Positions 17,901-31,800 of a DNA stretch of 64,000 nucleotides are shown one piece after another. This DNA is from Echinometra lucunter (Eukaryota; Echinodermata; Echinoidea; Camarodonta; Echinometridae), in the NCBI GenBank assembly GCA_029962745.1, contig CM057160.1, positions 3,078,041 to 3,142,040 of the forward strand. The letters run 5' to 3'. Below the pieces are notes generated by a model. It saw nothing but the letters and a program-made list of their open reading frames with translations. It was not told where the DNA came from and searched no databases. A program made the position numbers and the translations under genes. How positions within the stretch are numbered: the stretch's first letter is position 1; each line of letters starts with the position of its first letter.

Positions 17901-20900
17901 AAACCCAAATACAGTTTGATACAGCTTGATCATTATTACCATTTTTGTCGAGTGTGCATACGTGTTTAATTGACGTTATCAAATCGGAACTACTGATCTT
18001 CAACCTCGTAATTTCTTTCCCCTTTTTTCGAGAAACCCAAATACAGCACCGATGCAGTTGCATAGTCACGAGCAGGTCCGGATTCATGGGGGGGGGGGCA
18101 CATTCATAAAATTTTCTGACAACAGCAACAAAAAGACGTCACGTGATAGACGGCACGTCATCGTTTAGAGTTGTTAAACTTTAATGGCACTTAAATCCGT
18201 TTATTGACCCTAATGCTGAAGTCCAGAATGAATCTTATCAAAATGTGTTATTCGAATTTTAATATCATTGTGAGCCTATATTAGTTATGCTGACGATTCG
18301 TATTTTCCCGTTACCTACTATTATGGCATTATTTGAGACACCTGTTGAAAATCGACGAGAAGCATTATGGTGAACATATATGGAATTCCTTTGAAATTGT
18401 CACTCTTTTCACTAAGTTTTCTATAATTAAAAGGATTATTACCACTTTAACAGAAGGAATCCTAATTTTTCTTTGGAAGAGTAAACAGAATGACAATAAT
18501 ATTCCGTAGTTTTGTAACGCCCGTCATCTCTGATGTCTTTAAGCGTTTTACAGAAAAGTGATTACTCCGATCATCAGATGCAGGCTTTCCCGCACGCTTT
18601 GTGTGCACCTTCTTCACCCCCTGAAGAGCATTCTAGTCTGGTGTCTTTTGCAAACATTCACAATGCTAAACAATCTACAATGACTTTCACATCCTACCGG
18701 GTACTCACTAAACATCATGGTTGAGAGTGGCAATGTAGATTAATGTATTGCCAAAGGACACTACTGTCTAGTGCCGTGCCGGGCTTTTCCATCTCCGGTG
18801 AAGTGTTGAAACCACACTACTATGAAAATACTGGTCCACCGTTTACCAATTATACAGTATATTTTCACACTCAACAACAAAAACACAAGGAACGGTCGAC
18901 TACGTTTTTCAGTATGTTCTTTCTTGAGACGTTAATATTGTTCCATTTGTGGAAGTGTCATGGTGTAGCGGTTGTGTCACTTGACCCTCAGTCAGAGAGG
19001 TGAGGGTTCGAATCCAGGTCTAGCACTAACGTCTCTTGGCAAGACATTAATCCACGTGCCACTCCTCTCAGCTGTTATAAGTGGATACCCGATAGGAAGA
19101 ATGTCTGATTTAGCGCCTTATCATGCATGGCAGCCGTGCTAAAGCCGGGGTAATAACATGAATAATATGATACTTTGTATAAAGGCGCAGTAGAGTATAT
19201 TTGTTTATATAGAATATTTGTTTATATGCGATATATGGACCATACTATTATTCTTTCTTTCTTTCGCTCCCATTTTTATGAATGATTCTAGCTTCATTCC
19301 AGAATCGGTGCGGTGGCAGATATCTAAAGGTCGTTATAAAGAGGCTGAAATAACGGTTCGAAGGGTAGCCAAGATCAACAAGATCAAGCTTACAGAGGAT
19401 TTCTTCTACCTACACGACTTTTACAAGAAGGAGGTATCGAAAAATTTCTGGATTCGCTTGGCCAGAGTTAACAAATCTATTGCGATGAATAATAATTTTC
19501 TTTCACCATTTCTACTTTAGATTAGTTTTTGTCTGTTTTGTTTGTATCTTTATTTTTCACTGTTGTCTGTGGTTGCGGTTATGTGTGTGCGTGTGTGAGA
19601 GGTGTGTGAGGGTGTGTGTGTGTGTGTGTGTTGTATGCGTGTGTGTGTGCGTGTGCGTGCACGTGTGCACTTGTATAGCTTTGCAAGCGAGGACAGTGAA
19701 CAAAGTAAATTCCTGAGAACAATAGTCCTCGGTTGGTAAACAATAGTCCTCAGTTGTCAAACAAAGGATTTGGGTTTATTCCGTCAGCCTTGAGAGGACA
19801 GGGGACAATAGAAGTCCAATTGTTGTGCTCGGTAGTATAGTGATGTACAGCTGGGTGTGTGTGCATGTGATGTGTTGTTGGGAAGTTTGATTATGATTTA
19901 CCTTCATGTGGATAGAACATGCTTATTAAGCCAAAATATGCATCTATCTGTCGTTATCAGTACAATTTTTAAATTGCTGTGTCAGAACATTTCTGTTCCC
20001 GTCAAATAATTTTGAATCACTGGGCTTGATTAAAGACAGGACATAGTATCGCAAAAATGTTATTTTTCTACATCTCATGAAATGTTTTCCCCCAATTGTT
20101 TCGTTCAAGAAAACAACAGAGCTTTGCAAGAAGCGTGATCCGAATCTTTCCGATCTGTTCCGAACACCTAACCTTCGACAAAGAACACTGATCTTAATCT
20201 GTGTGTGGTAAGAGAAATAAAGTTTGTGTATTTTTTAAGATTGTTGAGGATTTTAGGGACAGATAGAGGGAATAATGAAGAAGTTTTGAGAAGATATGGG
20301 GTGAAAAGAAGTTGGCCCCCGTTTCATAAGACTTGTTATTGGTAACACCTGCCACATTGCTATGACAAATTTGCTTTCAGCCAATCAGATGCAAGGATTT
20401 CAATAGCTTATAACAGTTATTGCAATTTGAAAAGGTGTTTGGCACTGTAAAATCCGAAAATAGCATTGAACACGGACATACTGAAGCTTTTCGACATGCA
20501 CTCATCAGAGTAAAATCACATGAATGAACAGATGCATGATGAGTGCATGTCGAAAAGCTTCAGTATGTCCGTGTTCACTGCTATTTTCCGGTTATTGCAA
20601 TTTGTTATTGATAACAAGTTTTATGAAACGAGGGCCAGATCCATGAGATAAGGATTCGAGAGATGAGATTTATCTGACACTTAACACGAAAGGGAGGACC
20701 GGAGAATCTAGTATTGACAGGAAAGATTTAAGAAAAGAGGGGTAGAGGAAGGAGAGTAGTGTTACGGATGGACAGTCTGCTAAGTTGGACAAGACAGATA
20801 GTTTAAAAAAAAAAAAACCAGGGGATGAAACCACCGGGAAAAGCACGAGCAACATGTATAATTAGCTGATAGACAACCAACTGTTGTGCGACGATACTCC

Positions 20901-23006
20901 TTGGAGGTTTATGCACACTACTGGAAGAAGAAGAAGAAGAAGGCTAGAAACAGAGAGTTGTGGAATAACGTGATCGCCATACCCTTTAGGAATTGATCTA
21001 ATGTATCGTAGACATATCCCCTACGTTACTTCTTTGTTATTTGTTTTTGTTTTAAAGTTTGTTACCTTTGCTGTTCTCGTTAAATAATCATTACCATGAT
21101 TACTGTGATATATTGTCTATATTGTGTAACTGTACTCTATGCTTAAAAAACAGAGACACGATAATAACTGCTTTCGAAAAATCAACTTATTAAGGCATCT
21201 TCAGCCCTGTCTATCACCTTTAGAAATGTGCGGACTTTACAATGGATTATTACGTAATTCGAACATGATTTATATGGACAGTTACAATCGTGACAATTGG
21301 TTTTCGAAATTACACTTGAGCTGATTTATCGAAAGTAGTTTTTATTGTGTTCGGAGTAATTATTGGTTCATATCAGTGAAGTTCAGTGAAAGTGTAACAC
21401 AGCAGAATCCTTCCTCCTCTGGGAAGAATACGTGAAATAAACCTGAAATCTTACCTACAATGAATGTTGCACCAGAGTATCTTGAATCTTCCTGATCGTC
21501 TCCCTACCATGCCTGCAGGATGACGAATAACTTGGTATTCTACGGATTGCATCTAAGCACAGGTAATTTCGGGGTCAATATCTACCTCACCTTTCTGATT
21601 TCTGGTGTGGTCGAAGTGGTTGCTACTGTGATCTGCCTCCCAGCAGTCGAATGGTTTGGTCGTCGATTTAGTCTCATCGTGTGCCTCGCCATATCAGGCA
21701 TCGCTAGTCTCATCATCATTTTCCTCCGTAAGTTACCTTATTTCAACAAATTTGGGAAGCCCCTCCCCCACCAACAAGAAGGATAATATCGGTCTCACGA
21801 GCCTTCAATTCACCGGGGTAAATCCGTGTAGTGTTGGGAGGATGATGGAAATGTTTGCCGAAATTTCTAGCGGCAACTCAAACATGAGTACACACAAACC
21901 CACCCACCGTATAATCCTACCTCTGGTTGTCTCGCCTGCGTAGCGGAGCGAGACATAGGTATCACTATTTCCGGTGTCGGCGTAGGCGTCGTCGTCGGCG
22001 TCGGCGTCGTCGTCAACAATTGTGTTGTACACCCAATAACTTTCTATAGCTTTAAGGTGGGATCACCAAATTCATACCAGAGGTCCATCTCTTGAAGGCG
22101 CAGGTCAAGTTCGAATATGAGTCGAATTTGAATAAGGTCAAAGGTCAACGGTCAATGAACTTTCCATGACTGGCACTGTGCTATATTGTACACACAATAA
22201 CTTTTTATACCTTCGAGGTAGGATTGCCAAATTCATACAAGAGGTCCATCTCTTGAAGGTGCAGGTCAAGTTCGAATGTGAGTTGAATTTGATTAAGGTC
22301 AAAGGTCAAAGGTCAATGAACTTTCCATGACTGGCACTGTGCTGTGTTGTACACACAATAACTTTCTATAGCTTCGAGGTGGGATCACCAAATTTATACC
22401 AGAGGTACATCTCTTGAAGGCACAGGTCAAGTTTGAGTATGAGTTGAATTTGAATAAGGTCAGAGGTCAAAGGTCAATGAACTTTCCATGACTGGCACTG
22501 TGCTATGTTGTACACACAATAACTTTCTATACCTTCGAGGTAGGATTGCCAAATTCATATGAGAGGTCCATCTCTTGAAGGTGCAGGTCAAGTTCGAATG
22601 TGAGTTGAATTTGATTAAGGTCAAAGGTCAAAGGTCAATGAACTTTTCATAACTGGCACTGTGCTATGTTGTACACCTAATAACTTTCTATAGCTTTGAC
22701 GTGGAATCACCAAATTCATACCAGAGGTCCATCTCTTGAAGGTGCAGGTCAAGTTTGAATGTGAATTGAATTTGATTAAGGTTAAAGGTCAATGAACTTT
22801 CCATGACTGGCACTGTGCTATGATTTACACCACTTTGTTCCTGTAATGACATGAACTTTATAATTTGATACTTTTTAACACTAACATTTTACTTCAGTTC
22901 AACAGAGTTCATTCTACAGTTTACTGTATAATAGCAGTGAACTCACTACTCTCTATACCTGAACCAGATTTTGTATTTTACTTGTTACTGTTTTTCATAT
23001 ATTTGT

Positions 23007-23046
<40 letters not shown>

Positions 23047-23607
23047 TTTATCCATAACCAAGCCTATGTAATGATAATTTGTGAACTCCCTTTCACTTAT
23101 TATTACAATATGATTGTGCATTTTTTTAAATTTATTTACTTAATTTATCCATAACCAGGCCTGTGCAATGATAATTTGTGAACTCCCTTTCACTTATTAT
23201 TACAATATGATTATGCATTTTTCTGTCTGTGTATTTTGATTTAATTAACAGTGAATGCAACATGGCTGAAGGATCACTATGTTTGGATGCTTTTTGCATT
23301 TGTTTGTTCCACTAATAGCATGACCTTTACAATTTTAATACTTTCTAACACTAACATTTTACTTCAGTTCAACAGAGTTCATTCTACAGTTTACTGTATA
23401 ATAGCAGTGAACTCACTACTCTCTATACCTGAACCAGATTTTGTATTTTACTTGTAGTTCACAAAGTTGAGGTGAAAGGTCTAATTTGATGAAAATATTA
23501 TCAGAAGATCAAATTTGATATTTTTTTAAGGATCTGCGTACTGTATTCTTTACACCTCGGAATAGTATTACTAGATAGATGGCGCAATACAAGTGCATTA
23601 TATTATC

Positions 23608-23639
<32 letters not shown>

Positions 23640-23725
23640 TATTATTACTATCATTATTATTATTATTACTATCATTATTATTATTACTATTATTATTACT
23701 ATTATTATCTATTTATTTATTTATT

Positions 23726-23778
<53 letters not shown>

Positions 23779-25805
23779 CATTATTACTATTATTATTATT
23801 ATTAATTACATTCTGGCCATTTTAATGCCCACCTCTTGATACATATACATGTATGTGACTAGTTAAGAATGCTGCCATTAAAATTTGCGCGATGCAGGCG
23901 AGACTGCCAGGGGCGTTCCACTTGTTTTTAATAGCATTTGAAATAGAAATTTTACTTCTACAACCGTTGATTATTATAGATTTATCAAAGATTTCAACAA
24001 GTGATTCATTAAAAACATAATTTCTTTAAAATATAAAGTGGAAGGGGGTACATTTGTACATACCATCCCCCTTCTCTCTTAAAAAGATGTGTGTGTGTGT
24101 GTGCGCGCGCATGTGTGCGTGTGTGAAGGGAGGGGTGGATATATACCCCATCCCAGGGATTTATGCGAATGCTTCAGATAGTGATTAATACAAAGTAATG
24201 GTTTGTCTAACTTTGGTCGCTTTGCTTTTTCATAGAACATTATCCATCAGAAGCCGCGGAACATTTTTGAAAGTGGGAGGGGGGGGGGGCTGCGCGTACA
24301 AACCAGAAAATCACTTCCGGGTTTTTGAACAGAGGCAAACGTGACTACTCAAAAAAGTGGGGGAGGGGGGGGGGGCGGCAGCCCCCCAGCCCCCCGGTTC
24401 CGCGGCCCCTGTCCATTATTGTTAAACTCCATCAAGTTCTGACCAGGCTGACGGTAACATTTCGTTTTCATAAAAATGAAAGTGGATTAAACTTTCTTTA
24501 TTGCAATGAGCATGATGAGGCGTCTCAAAAAATGATATGGTAAAATTAAGGATGGAAATTGGTTTATAACGTCTGTCATGTCTGTGTTCATTTTTATTTA
24601 GCTCTTGGTGCGGCAAAAACTGGGATCGCCATGGTAGGAAAGTTTGGCATCGCTGGCTCGTGGGCGGTTGGATTGATATACCCAGTCGAAGTACTGCCGA
24701 CACCAATTAGGTTACCTATCACCTTTTACTACTACCATAATAGGCATATGGCAAAATATAAGATGTTAGATATAAAGAAAACCAAGCTAGAAACAAATAA
24801 GTATATATATAGGAAAGAAATAGGATATGAAAAAAAAGATAACGTCTAGAATTTTTGAGTCAAACCAAATTTGAAATGAAGACTCTAATGAATAATACTG
24901 TTTTTTTTTAAACGATATTAACAAATAGTTTACTTTTTTTTCTTTTAACTGTTTAAGAAGTAAACAATATCAAAATTTTTGCTAGTTCAATGTTAAGCCA
25001 CATACAGCATCACTTCTCATAGACCTAAGTATTCATTTTCCTATTTTTGACTATATTGATGTTACGTAACCGACCCTGTCGAATCGGCTTCCATCTCATA
25101 CCTTTCTAAATCCCTGTCCCATTCTCTTAAATAAAAGGAGTGTTGGCGTAGGAGTCTGCTCATCTGCATCTCGCATTGTTGCTGTAGCAACCCCTCTCCT
25201 ACTCCTTCTCTACGATGTGTGGGCGCCCGGTCCCCTGGTACTCCAGACCATAGCCGCTCTCGCGACGGCTGCATTGAGCCTCATTCTTCCCGAAACCAAG
25301 GGCAAGAAGCTTCCGGAGACTCTCAAAGATGGAGAACAGTTTGGAAGGTAGGCTTCGATTGAACACTATAAATACCGTTCTTTTAAAGATTAATGTTTCA
25401 TCTTGGCTTTATAGGATAAACATTAAAAAGCTTCTTTTACCATTTGACTAAAATGAAAAAATAAACGTGATCTGTTTTTTGTTATTAATCGGATCAGTAG
25501 GAAATCCCATGTAAGTAAAAAGAAAAGAAAAAAGTGATATTTATCGCCGGTACACTGCTTTTCATATCTTTACCAGTGTTTTTACAGGAATATGATTTTT
25601 CCTATCTCAATAGTCTTGAAGGGATAAAGGATTTTAAGTTGCTAATTTGTTCCCTTCCAGTATTGACGCATCTTTAGTGATATCAATTAATTTGGTTGAT
25701 GGCTTATTCATGTAATGAGATCAGTAAAGAAACTTGAATATTTGATATATTGATAATAATGACAACAGTGATAATAATGATAACAACAACAATAATAACA
25801 AAATG

Positions 25806-25842
<37 letters not shown>

Positions 25843-28800
25843 TAATAACAATAAAAATGATAATAATTAATAATAACAATAATAATGATAATAATTATAA
25901 TAATAATTAATAATAATAATGATAATGATTGTAATAATAACAATAATGATAATAATAACAATAATAACAATAATAATGATAATAATCATAATAATAAATG
26001 CTGATGATATTGATAACAATTAGAATAATAATTGAATAATAGAATGATAATAATAGTGTTGATGATGATGATGATATTGATAATAGTAATTAAAAGCGCT
26101 TGTATGGCACCTATCTATCTAAATTCCGAGGGCATGACAAAACTGAGAGAAGATCAAGATATAAATAGATATCAAATGGACAAAATGGACTAAAGAATAC
26201 TTAAGATTTTGTGTTACAAAGCATTTTACTGCGTTATAGAAGAAAGGACACTTTTCAACAGTTCAAGNNNNNNNNNNNNNNNNNNNNNNNNNNNNNNNNN
26301 NNNNNNNNNNNNNNNNNNNNNNNNNNNNNNNNNNNNNNNNNNNNNNNNNNNNNNNNNNNNNNNNNNNNNNNNNNNNNNNNNNNNNNNNNNNNNNNNNNNN
26401 NNNNNNNNNNNNNNNNNNNNNNNNNNNNNNNNNNNNNNNNNNNNNNNNNNNNNNNNNNNNNNNNNNNNNNNNNNNNNNNNNNNNNNNNNNNNNNNNNNNN
26501 NNNNNNNNNNNNNNNNNNNNNNNNNNNNNNNNNNNNNNNNNNNNNNNNNNNNNNNNNNNNNNNNNNNNNNNNNNNNNNNNNNNNNNNNNNNNNNNNNNNN
26601 NNNNNNNNNNNNNNNNNNNNNNNNNNNNNNNNNNNNNNNNNNNNNNNNNNNNNNNNNNNNNNNNNNNNNNNNNNNNNNNNNNNNNNNNNNNNNNNNNNNN
26701 NNNNNNNNNNNNNNNNNNNNNNNNNNNNNNNNNNNNNNNNNNNNNNNNNNNNNNNNNNNNNNNNNNNCTGTCGGATAAAATAGACTTTGTCGGATAAAAC
26801 ATCTTACAAGTCCTTTCATGAAACGCTCCCCAGATGAACCATGGAGTTACACACCCTCACACGCATAAAGAGGGAGAGAGAGGGGGGGGGGGGATAGGGG
26901 TGGGGTGGGGTAGTGATGGACAATGAGGATGAGGCGGGTGGGATGGGAGGGGTTTCTACATTTAAGTTTTTCACGCGTGATTTTGTCCATCCTTAATGCG
27001 AAAAATTTGTGAGAAGTTAAGAAACTAATGATTTAAGAAATCACGGAAATGCAATCGATATTTTGATTTTCAAGTTATCTCTGTCATCCCTGGTTCACTT
27101 TTCCCGACTGAGGTGTCAAACGAAAGGGCAGAAAATGAACTTTCTGAAAATGTGATTATCCCTTTGAAATTCAAACATCGTTGGCCAAACGAATTTTTGG
27201 AAGCCCTCTTTCACATGATCTTTATTCACTCATGCGTGAAATGTGTATCGTATGAGTAGCATCGCATGAAAGAAGACGGTCTAGACTTGACAAATATGAG
27301 ATAAATTATGTTTAAACCTCGATCAATCTCGGTTTCTTTTGGAGGGCGCAGTGTATTCTCGCCACGCGGAAGCAAACAACAAATAGGACTATGACCCTTA
27401 ATTGGGCAGTTGACCCCACAAAAAACTGACCTTGGAGGACAATATGATATTGCTCTTTTTGATGTGATAGGTAGATATCACTACAGATCGATGCCAGTGT
27501 ATTGTTTATTGGGAGTTTGTTTGTTTTTTTCGAAAAAACTTCAAAATCTTCCCATTGCCTACAAAGGGACCTGACACCTGATGGTCTACGGAAACGACAG
27601 AATTCTTTTGTCAGCTGGTAAATTTAATGCATTATTTTCATTAACCAGGTTTTTTTTTAAAATCAATTATCAATTTGTACTACTTTTTAAAAGATTTCAC
27701 AAGAACTAAAAAAAAACAACAAACAAACAAACAAACCAAAAAACAATAAAGAAATATGATTTCCATTTGATGTCATTTTTAAACATCACATGCAGGTTCC
27801 TAATTGGGATGGTGCGAACTGCACAAGGTTGGGCCTAAATGAGAGCGAATGTGCATTCTACAAGAAACACCTCAGCATACCACATACGGTAGCAGACGAC
27901 GATATAGTATACGATCAATGTCACAAGTACGATGTCTCTCAGGTATCGTTTGCTGATGCATTGACGCTCTTTGCTGAAAACACCAATCAGAGTGGAGATC
28001 GTTATGACGTCATATCATGTGATCAAGGATGGGAGCATGACAAGGTGTTATCAGCATACACTTTTACTCAGTCGGTAAAGTAATATTTTTTTTCTCCAAC
28101 CACTTTGTTTAGAAATAATAAAAGAATACCCACTGAAATCAATGAAAATAATAAATCAAAACATGATTTTGACTTGAAACAAAACAAGGCAAAAAATACA
28201 ACTTGCTATGAACAAACAAAGAATCTAATCACTTGGTATCATTTATTACAGCTGTGAATAATTTTGAACCAAGTAATTTTCTTATTTTCATATACGACGC
28301 TGTTCGTAGTCTACCATTATATCGTCTTCTTCCAGTTTATAGAAAATGTTCTTTTGAAATTATATTTTTATGAAGAACATGTTTCTGAAAATGAAATTAT
28401 TATGTATTATCAGAAAAATAACTGTTGTTTAATCTATTTACTCTTTGCAGTTTGACTTGGTTTGTGAACGGAAATACTTGATCAATCTCTCTCAATCCAT
28501 CTTCTTCGTAGGGGTCCTGATTGGCTCTGTCCTTCTGGGTTCAGTTGCAGATAGGTAAGGTTTAATAAGGAAATATAAACAGAAAAAGGTGACATTGAGT
28601 TTTGTTAACTACATGAACTAGAACAGGTAGAAGAATGGGAATTAACATGTTTAAACCAGTAAACCCATTCAAGGAATGCCTCCTTCCCCGTATCAGGACA
28701 ACTCCCCCGGAGGACAACTCCCCCGGGGACGACTCCCACCTGACAACTCCCCCAGAGGACAACTCCCCCGGAGGACAGCTCCCCCGCAGGACAACTCCCC

Positions 28801-31800
28801 CGCAGGACGGGTCCCCCGGAGGACATCTCCCCCGGAGGACAACTCCCCCGCAGGACAACTCCCCCGGAGGACAACTCCCCCGCAGGACAACTCCCCCGGA
28901 GGACAACTCCCCCGAGGACAACTCCCCCCAAGGACAACTCCCCCCGAGGACGACTCCCCCGGAGGACAACTCCCCCAAGGACAACTACCCCGGAGGACAA
29001 CTCCCCCGGAGCACAACTCCTCAGGGGATGACTCCCATCACACAGCTCCCCCGGAGGACCACCCCCCCCCCCCTCTTTATGGACAAAATTGCACATGAAA
29101 TTTTGTTTTTATGACAACGCCTTGCTCGTGAGGAACTGTTAAATAAATCTTTCCTTTTTATAAATCAAACTTAAGTAATTAATCCAGTATTCTTTGTTTT
29201 CGTTACAACTCTCCCGGAGGAGAACAGTTCCTCGGGGATCACACACGGGGATGGGCGAGGGGTAGAGGGTTGCTATTCGTTTAATAAGTTATTAGGTAAT
29301 TTGTCGCTCTAATTGCTAACTTTTTTGAAAAATATCCACTCTTTTGCTCCCATTTTTGCGCCAAAGTACACATTCAAGAAAAAAAAAACTCTAGTAATGG
29401 GTACGCTTTTCCGCCCAAGGGTGTTGGGTTTGACAGCTTCAGCGGCACACTCCCATCGGAACCAAATCTGATCATGAGAAGAGAGAAAAGAAAGGAATAA
29501 AATGAAGAAAGGAAAGTGAGGAAACTAAGTAGGAAGCTACAAAAGTAGAGAATGGTGTATCTAGTCGTAGTCTTCAGGAAAAGGGGGAGATGGCCCATAA
29601 TCAAGCTGAAGAATAGAAGTCACTTCGCTCGATCAGCAGCCGTGATTGGGTCCCGTACCTTTTTTTTTTTAAATCTAAATGCACAATTTTCAGGCAAGAT
29701 ATCATATAAAAATCTTACTTTTTAGGGGAGCGGTCGACCCCCCCCCCCCGAGATCCGGTATCCGCCCCTTTGTTAAACTCACTGACTATAAATGTGTGTG
29801 TGTTGTGTGTGTGGGGGGGGGGGGATAGGTGATGACCCGCCACATTTCGAAGTTTGGAAGTTGGTGTAGTATAAACGCGTATACAAAAATACATCTATGG
29901 GGCAATCCCCCCCCCCCCAAAAAGAGAACCTTTAAGATTATGGCATAATGTTCGGAGGGTTGGGCCTGGATGATTACATTAGAAGACGAAGTGATGGATC
30001 GAAACGATAATATATAAAAAAAAAAAAAAAATAAGAAGAAGAACAAATACATAAAACCTCTAGGTTTCAGGTCAGCTGAATGTAGATATTCTAAGTAAGA
30101 AAAAATGATTAATTTCATCAGCAAATTTAGATACCAGAGCTCAGTATGTGTCCAAATTTGTCAAATTATAAGAATCTAACGATGACTTTTCCTTTTTGTT
30201 TATCTTTTACTCTTGAATGAGGTACTTTATTATTAATGTTTTCATGTGGTTTCAGCGCAAAGAATGATACTCGCACATGCTCGCTGGACGCTAAATACGT
30301 AGAAGCGCAAGTCCTTTAACAAAAATGAAATTAACATGCATTCAATATAAAATTCCGTTAAGGTTTTCTTTTCATTTATAGTCAGTGAGTTTAACAAAGG
30401 GGCGGATACCGGATCTCGGGGGGGGGGGGGGGGGGGTCGACCGCTCCCCTAAAAAGTAAGATTTTTATATGATATCTTGCCTGAAAATTGTGCATTTAGA
30501 TTTAAAAAAAGGAACGGGACCCAATCACGGCTGCTGATCGAGCGAAGTGACTTCTATTCTTAAGCTTGATTGTGGGCCATCTCCCCCTTTTCCTGAAGAC
30601 TACGACTAGATAGACCATTCTCTACTTTTGTAGCTTCCTACTTAGGTTCCTCACTTTCCATTCTTCATTTTATTCCTTTCTTTTCTCTCTTCTCATGATC
30701 AGATTTGGTTCCGATGGGAGTGTGCCGCTGAAGCTGTCAAACCCAACACCCTTGGGCGGAAAAGCGTACCCATTACTAGAGTTTTTATTTTCTTGAATGT
30801 GTACGCAAAAATGGGAGCAAAAGGGTAGGTATTTTTTTTAAAAGTTAGCAATTAGAGCGACAAATGACCTAATACCTTATTAAACGAATAGCAACCCTCT
30901 ACCCCTCGCCCATCCCCGTTTGTCATCACCGAGGAGCTGTTCTCCTCCGGGAGAGTTGTAATAAAAACAAAAAATACTGGATTAATTACTTAAGTTTGAT
31001 TTATAAAAAGGAAAGATTTATTTTACAGTTCCTCACGAGCAAGACGTTGTCATAAAAACAAATTTCGTGCGTAATTTTGTCCTTAAAGGGGGGGGGGGAT
31101 GGTGTCCTCCGGGGGAGTTGTGTGATGGAAGTCATCCCCCGGGGAGTTGTGCTCCGGGGGAGTTGTCCTCGGGGGAGTCGTCCTCCGGGGGAGTCGTCCT
31201 CGGGGGAAGTTGTCCTGCGGGGGAGTTGTCCTCGGGGGAGTTGTCCTCCGGGGGAGTTGTCCTCCGGGGGAGTTGTCCTGCGGGGGAGTTGTCTTCGGGG
31301 GAGTTGTCCTCCGGGGGAGTTTTCCTCCGGGGGAGATGTCCTCCGGGGGACCCGTCCTGCGGGGGAGTCGTCCTGCGGGGGAGTCGTCCTCCGGGGGAGC
31401 TGTCCTCCGGGGGAGTTGCCAGGTGGGAGTTGTCCCCGGGGGAGTTGTCCTCCGGGGGATTAGTCCTAGAACCCTCGTCTACAACATCCACATAGTCGCT
31501 TTCGTGGGTATTTCCTGTGAGCCGCAGCGGACCGATTCAAACACCCCCCCCCCCCCCTTTACCTTAGTCCCATATATATTACACGTGGAGTATATGGGAT
31601 GACTTCCTCTGGGAAAAGTGGTCCGCTATGGCCGTAGGCAAATAACTTTTAATGAAATATAATTTTTTCGATGAATTAGACCCTTCTCTACAATATCCAA
31701 ATAGTCGCTTTCGTGGGTATTTCCTGTGAGCCGCAGCGGACCGAGTCAAACAACCCCCCCCCCCTTTACCTTAGTCCCATATATATTACACGTGGAGTAT

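Noticed and set aside
18955..19030. A functional tRNA gene
   Set aside because: A and B box words are present, but the acceptor and anticodon stems do not pair convincingly and the unit continues into a SINE-like tail.
26209..26819. ORFs spanning the N gaps (also 41126-41912)
   Set aside because: They are made of N residues; only the short ends are real sequence.
28562..29114. Several long Gly/Pro/Ser-rich ORFs on both strands resembling a repetitive secreted protein
   Set aside because: They arise because 16-bp repeats lacking stops are open in many frames. Both strands are open, there is no splice or start context, and they lie within the inverted-repeat element.
31067..31602. The same type of Gly-rich ORFs in the right arm
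   Set aside because: Mirror image of the left arm; a by-product of the tandem repeat.
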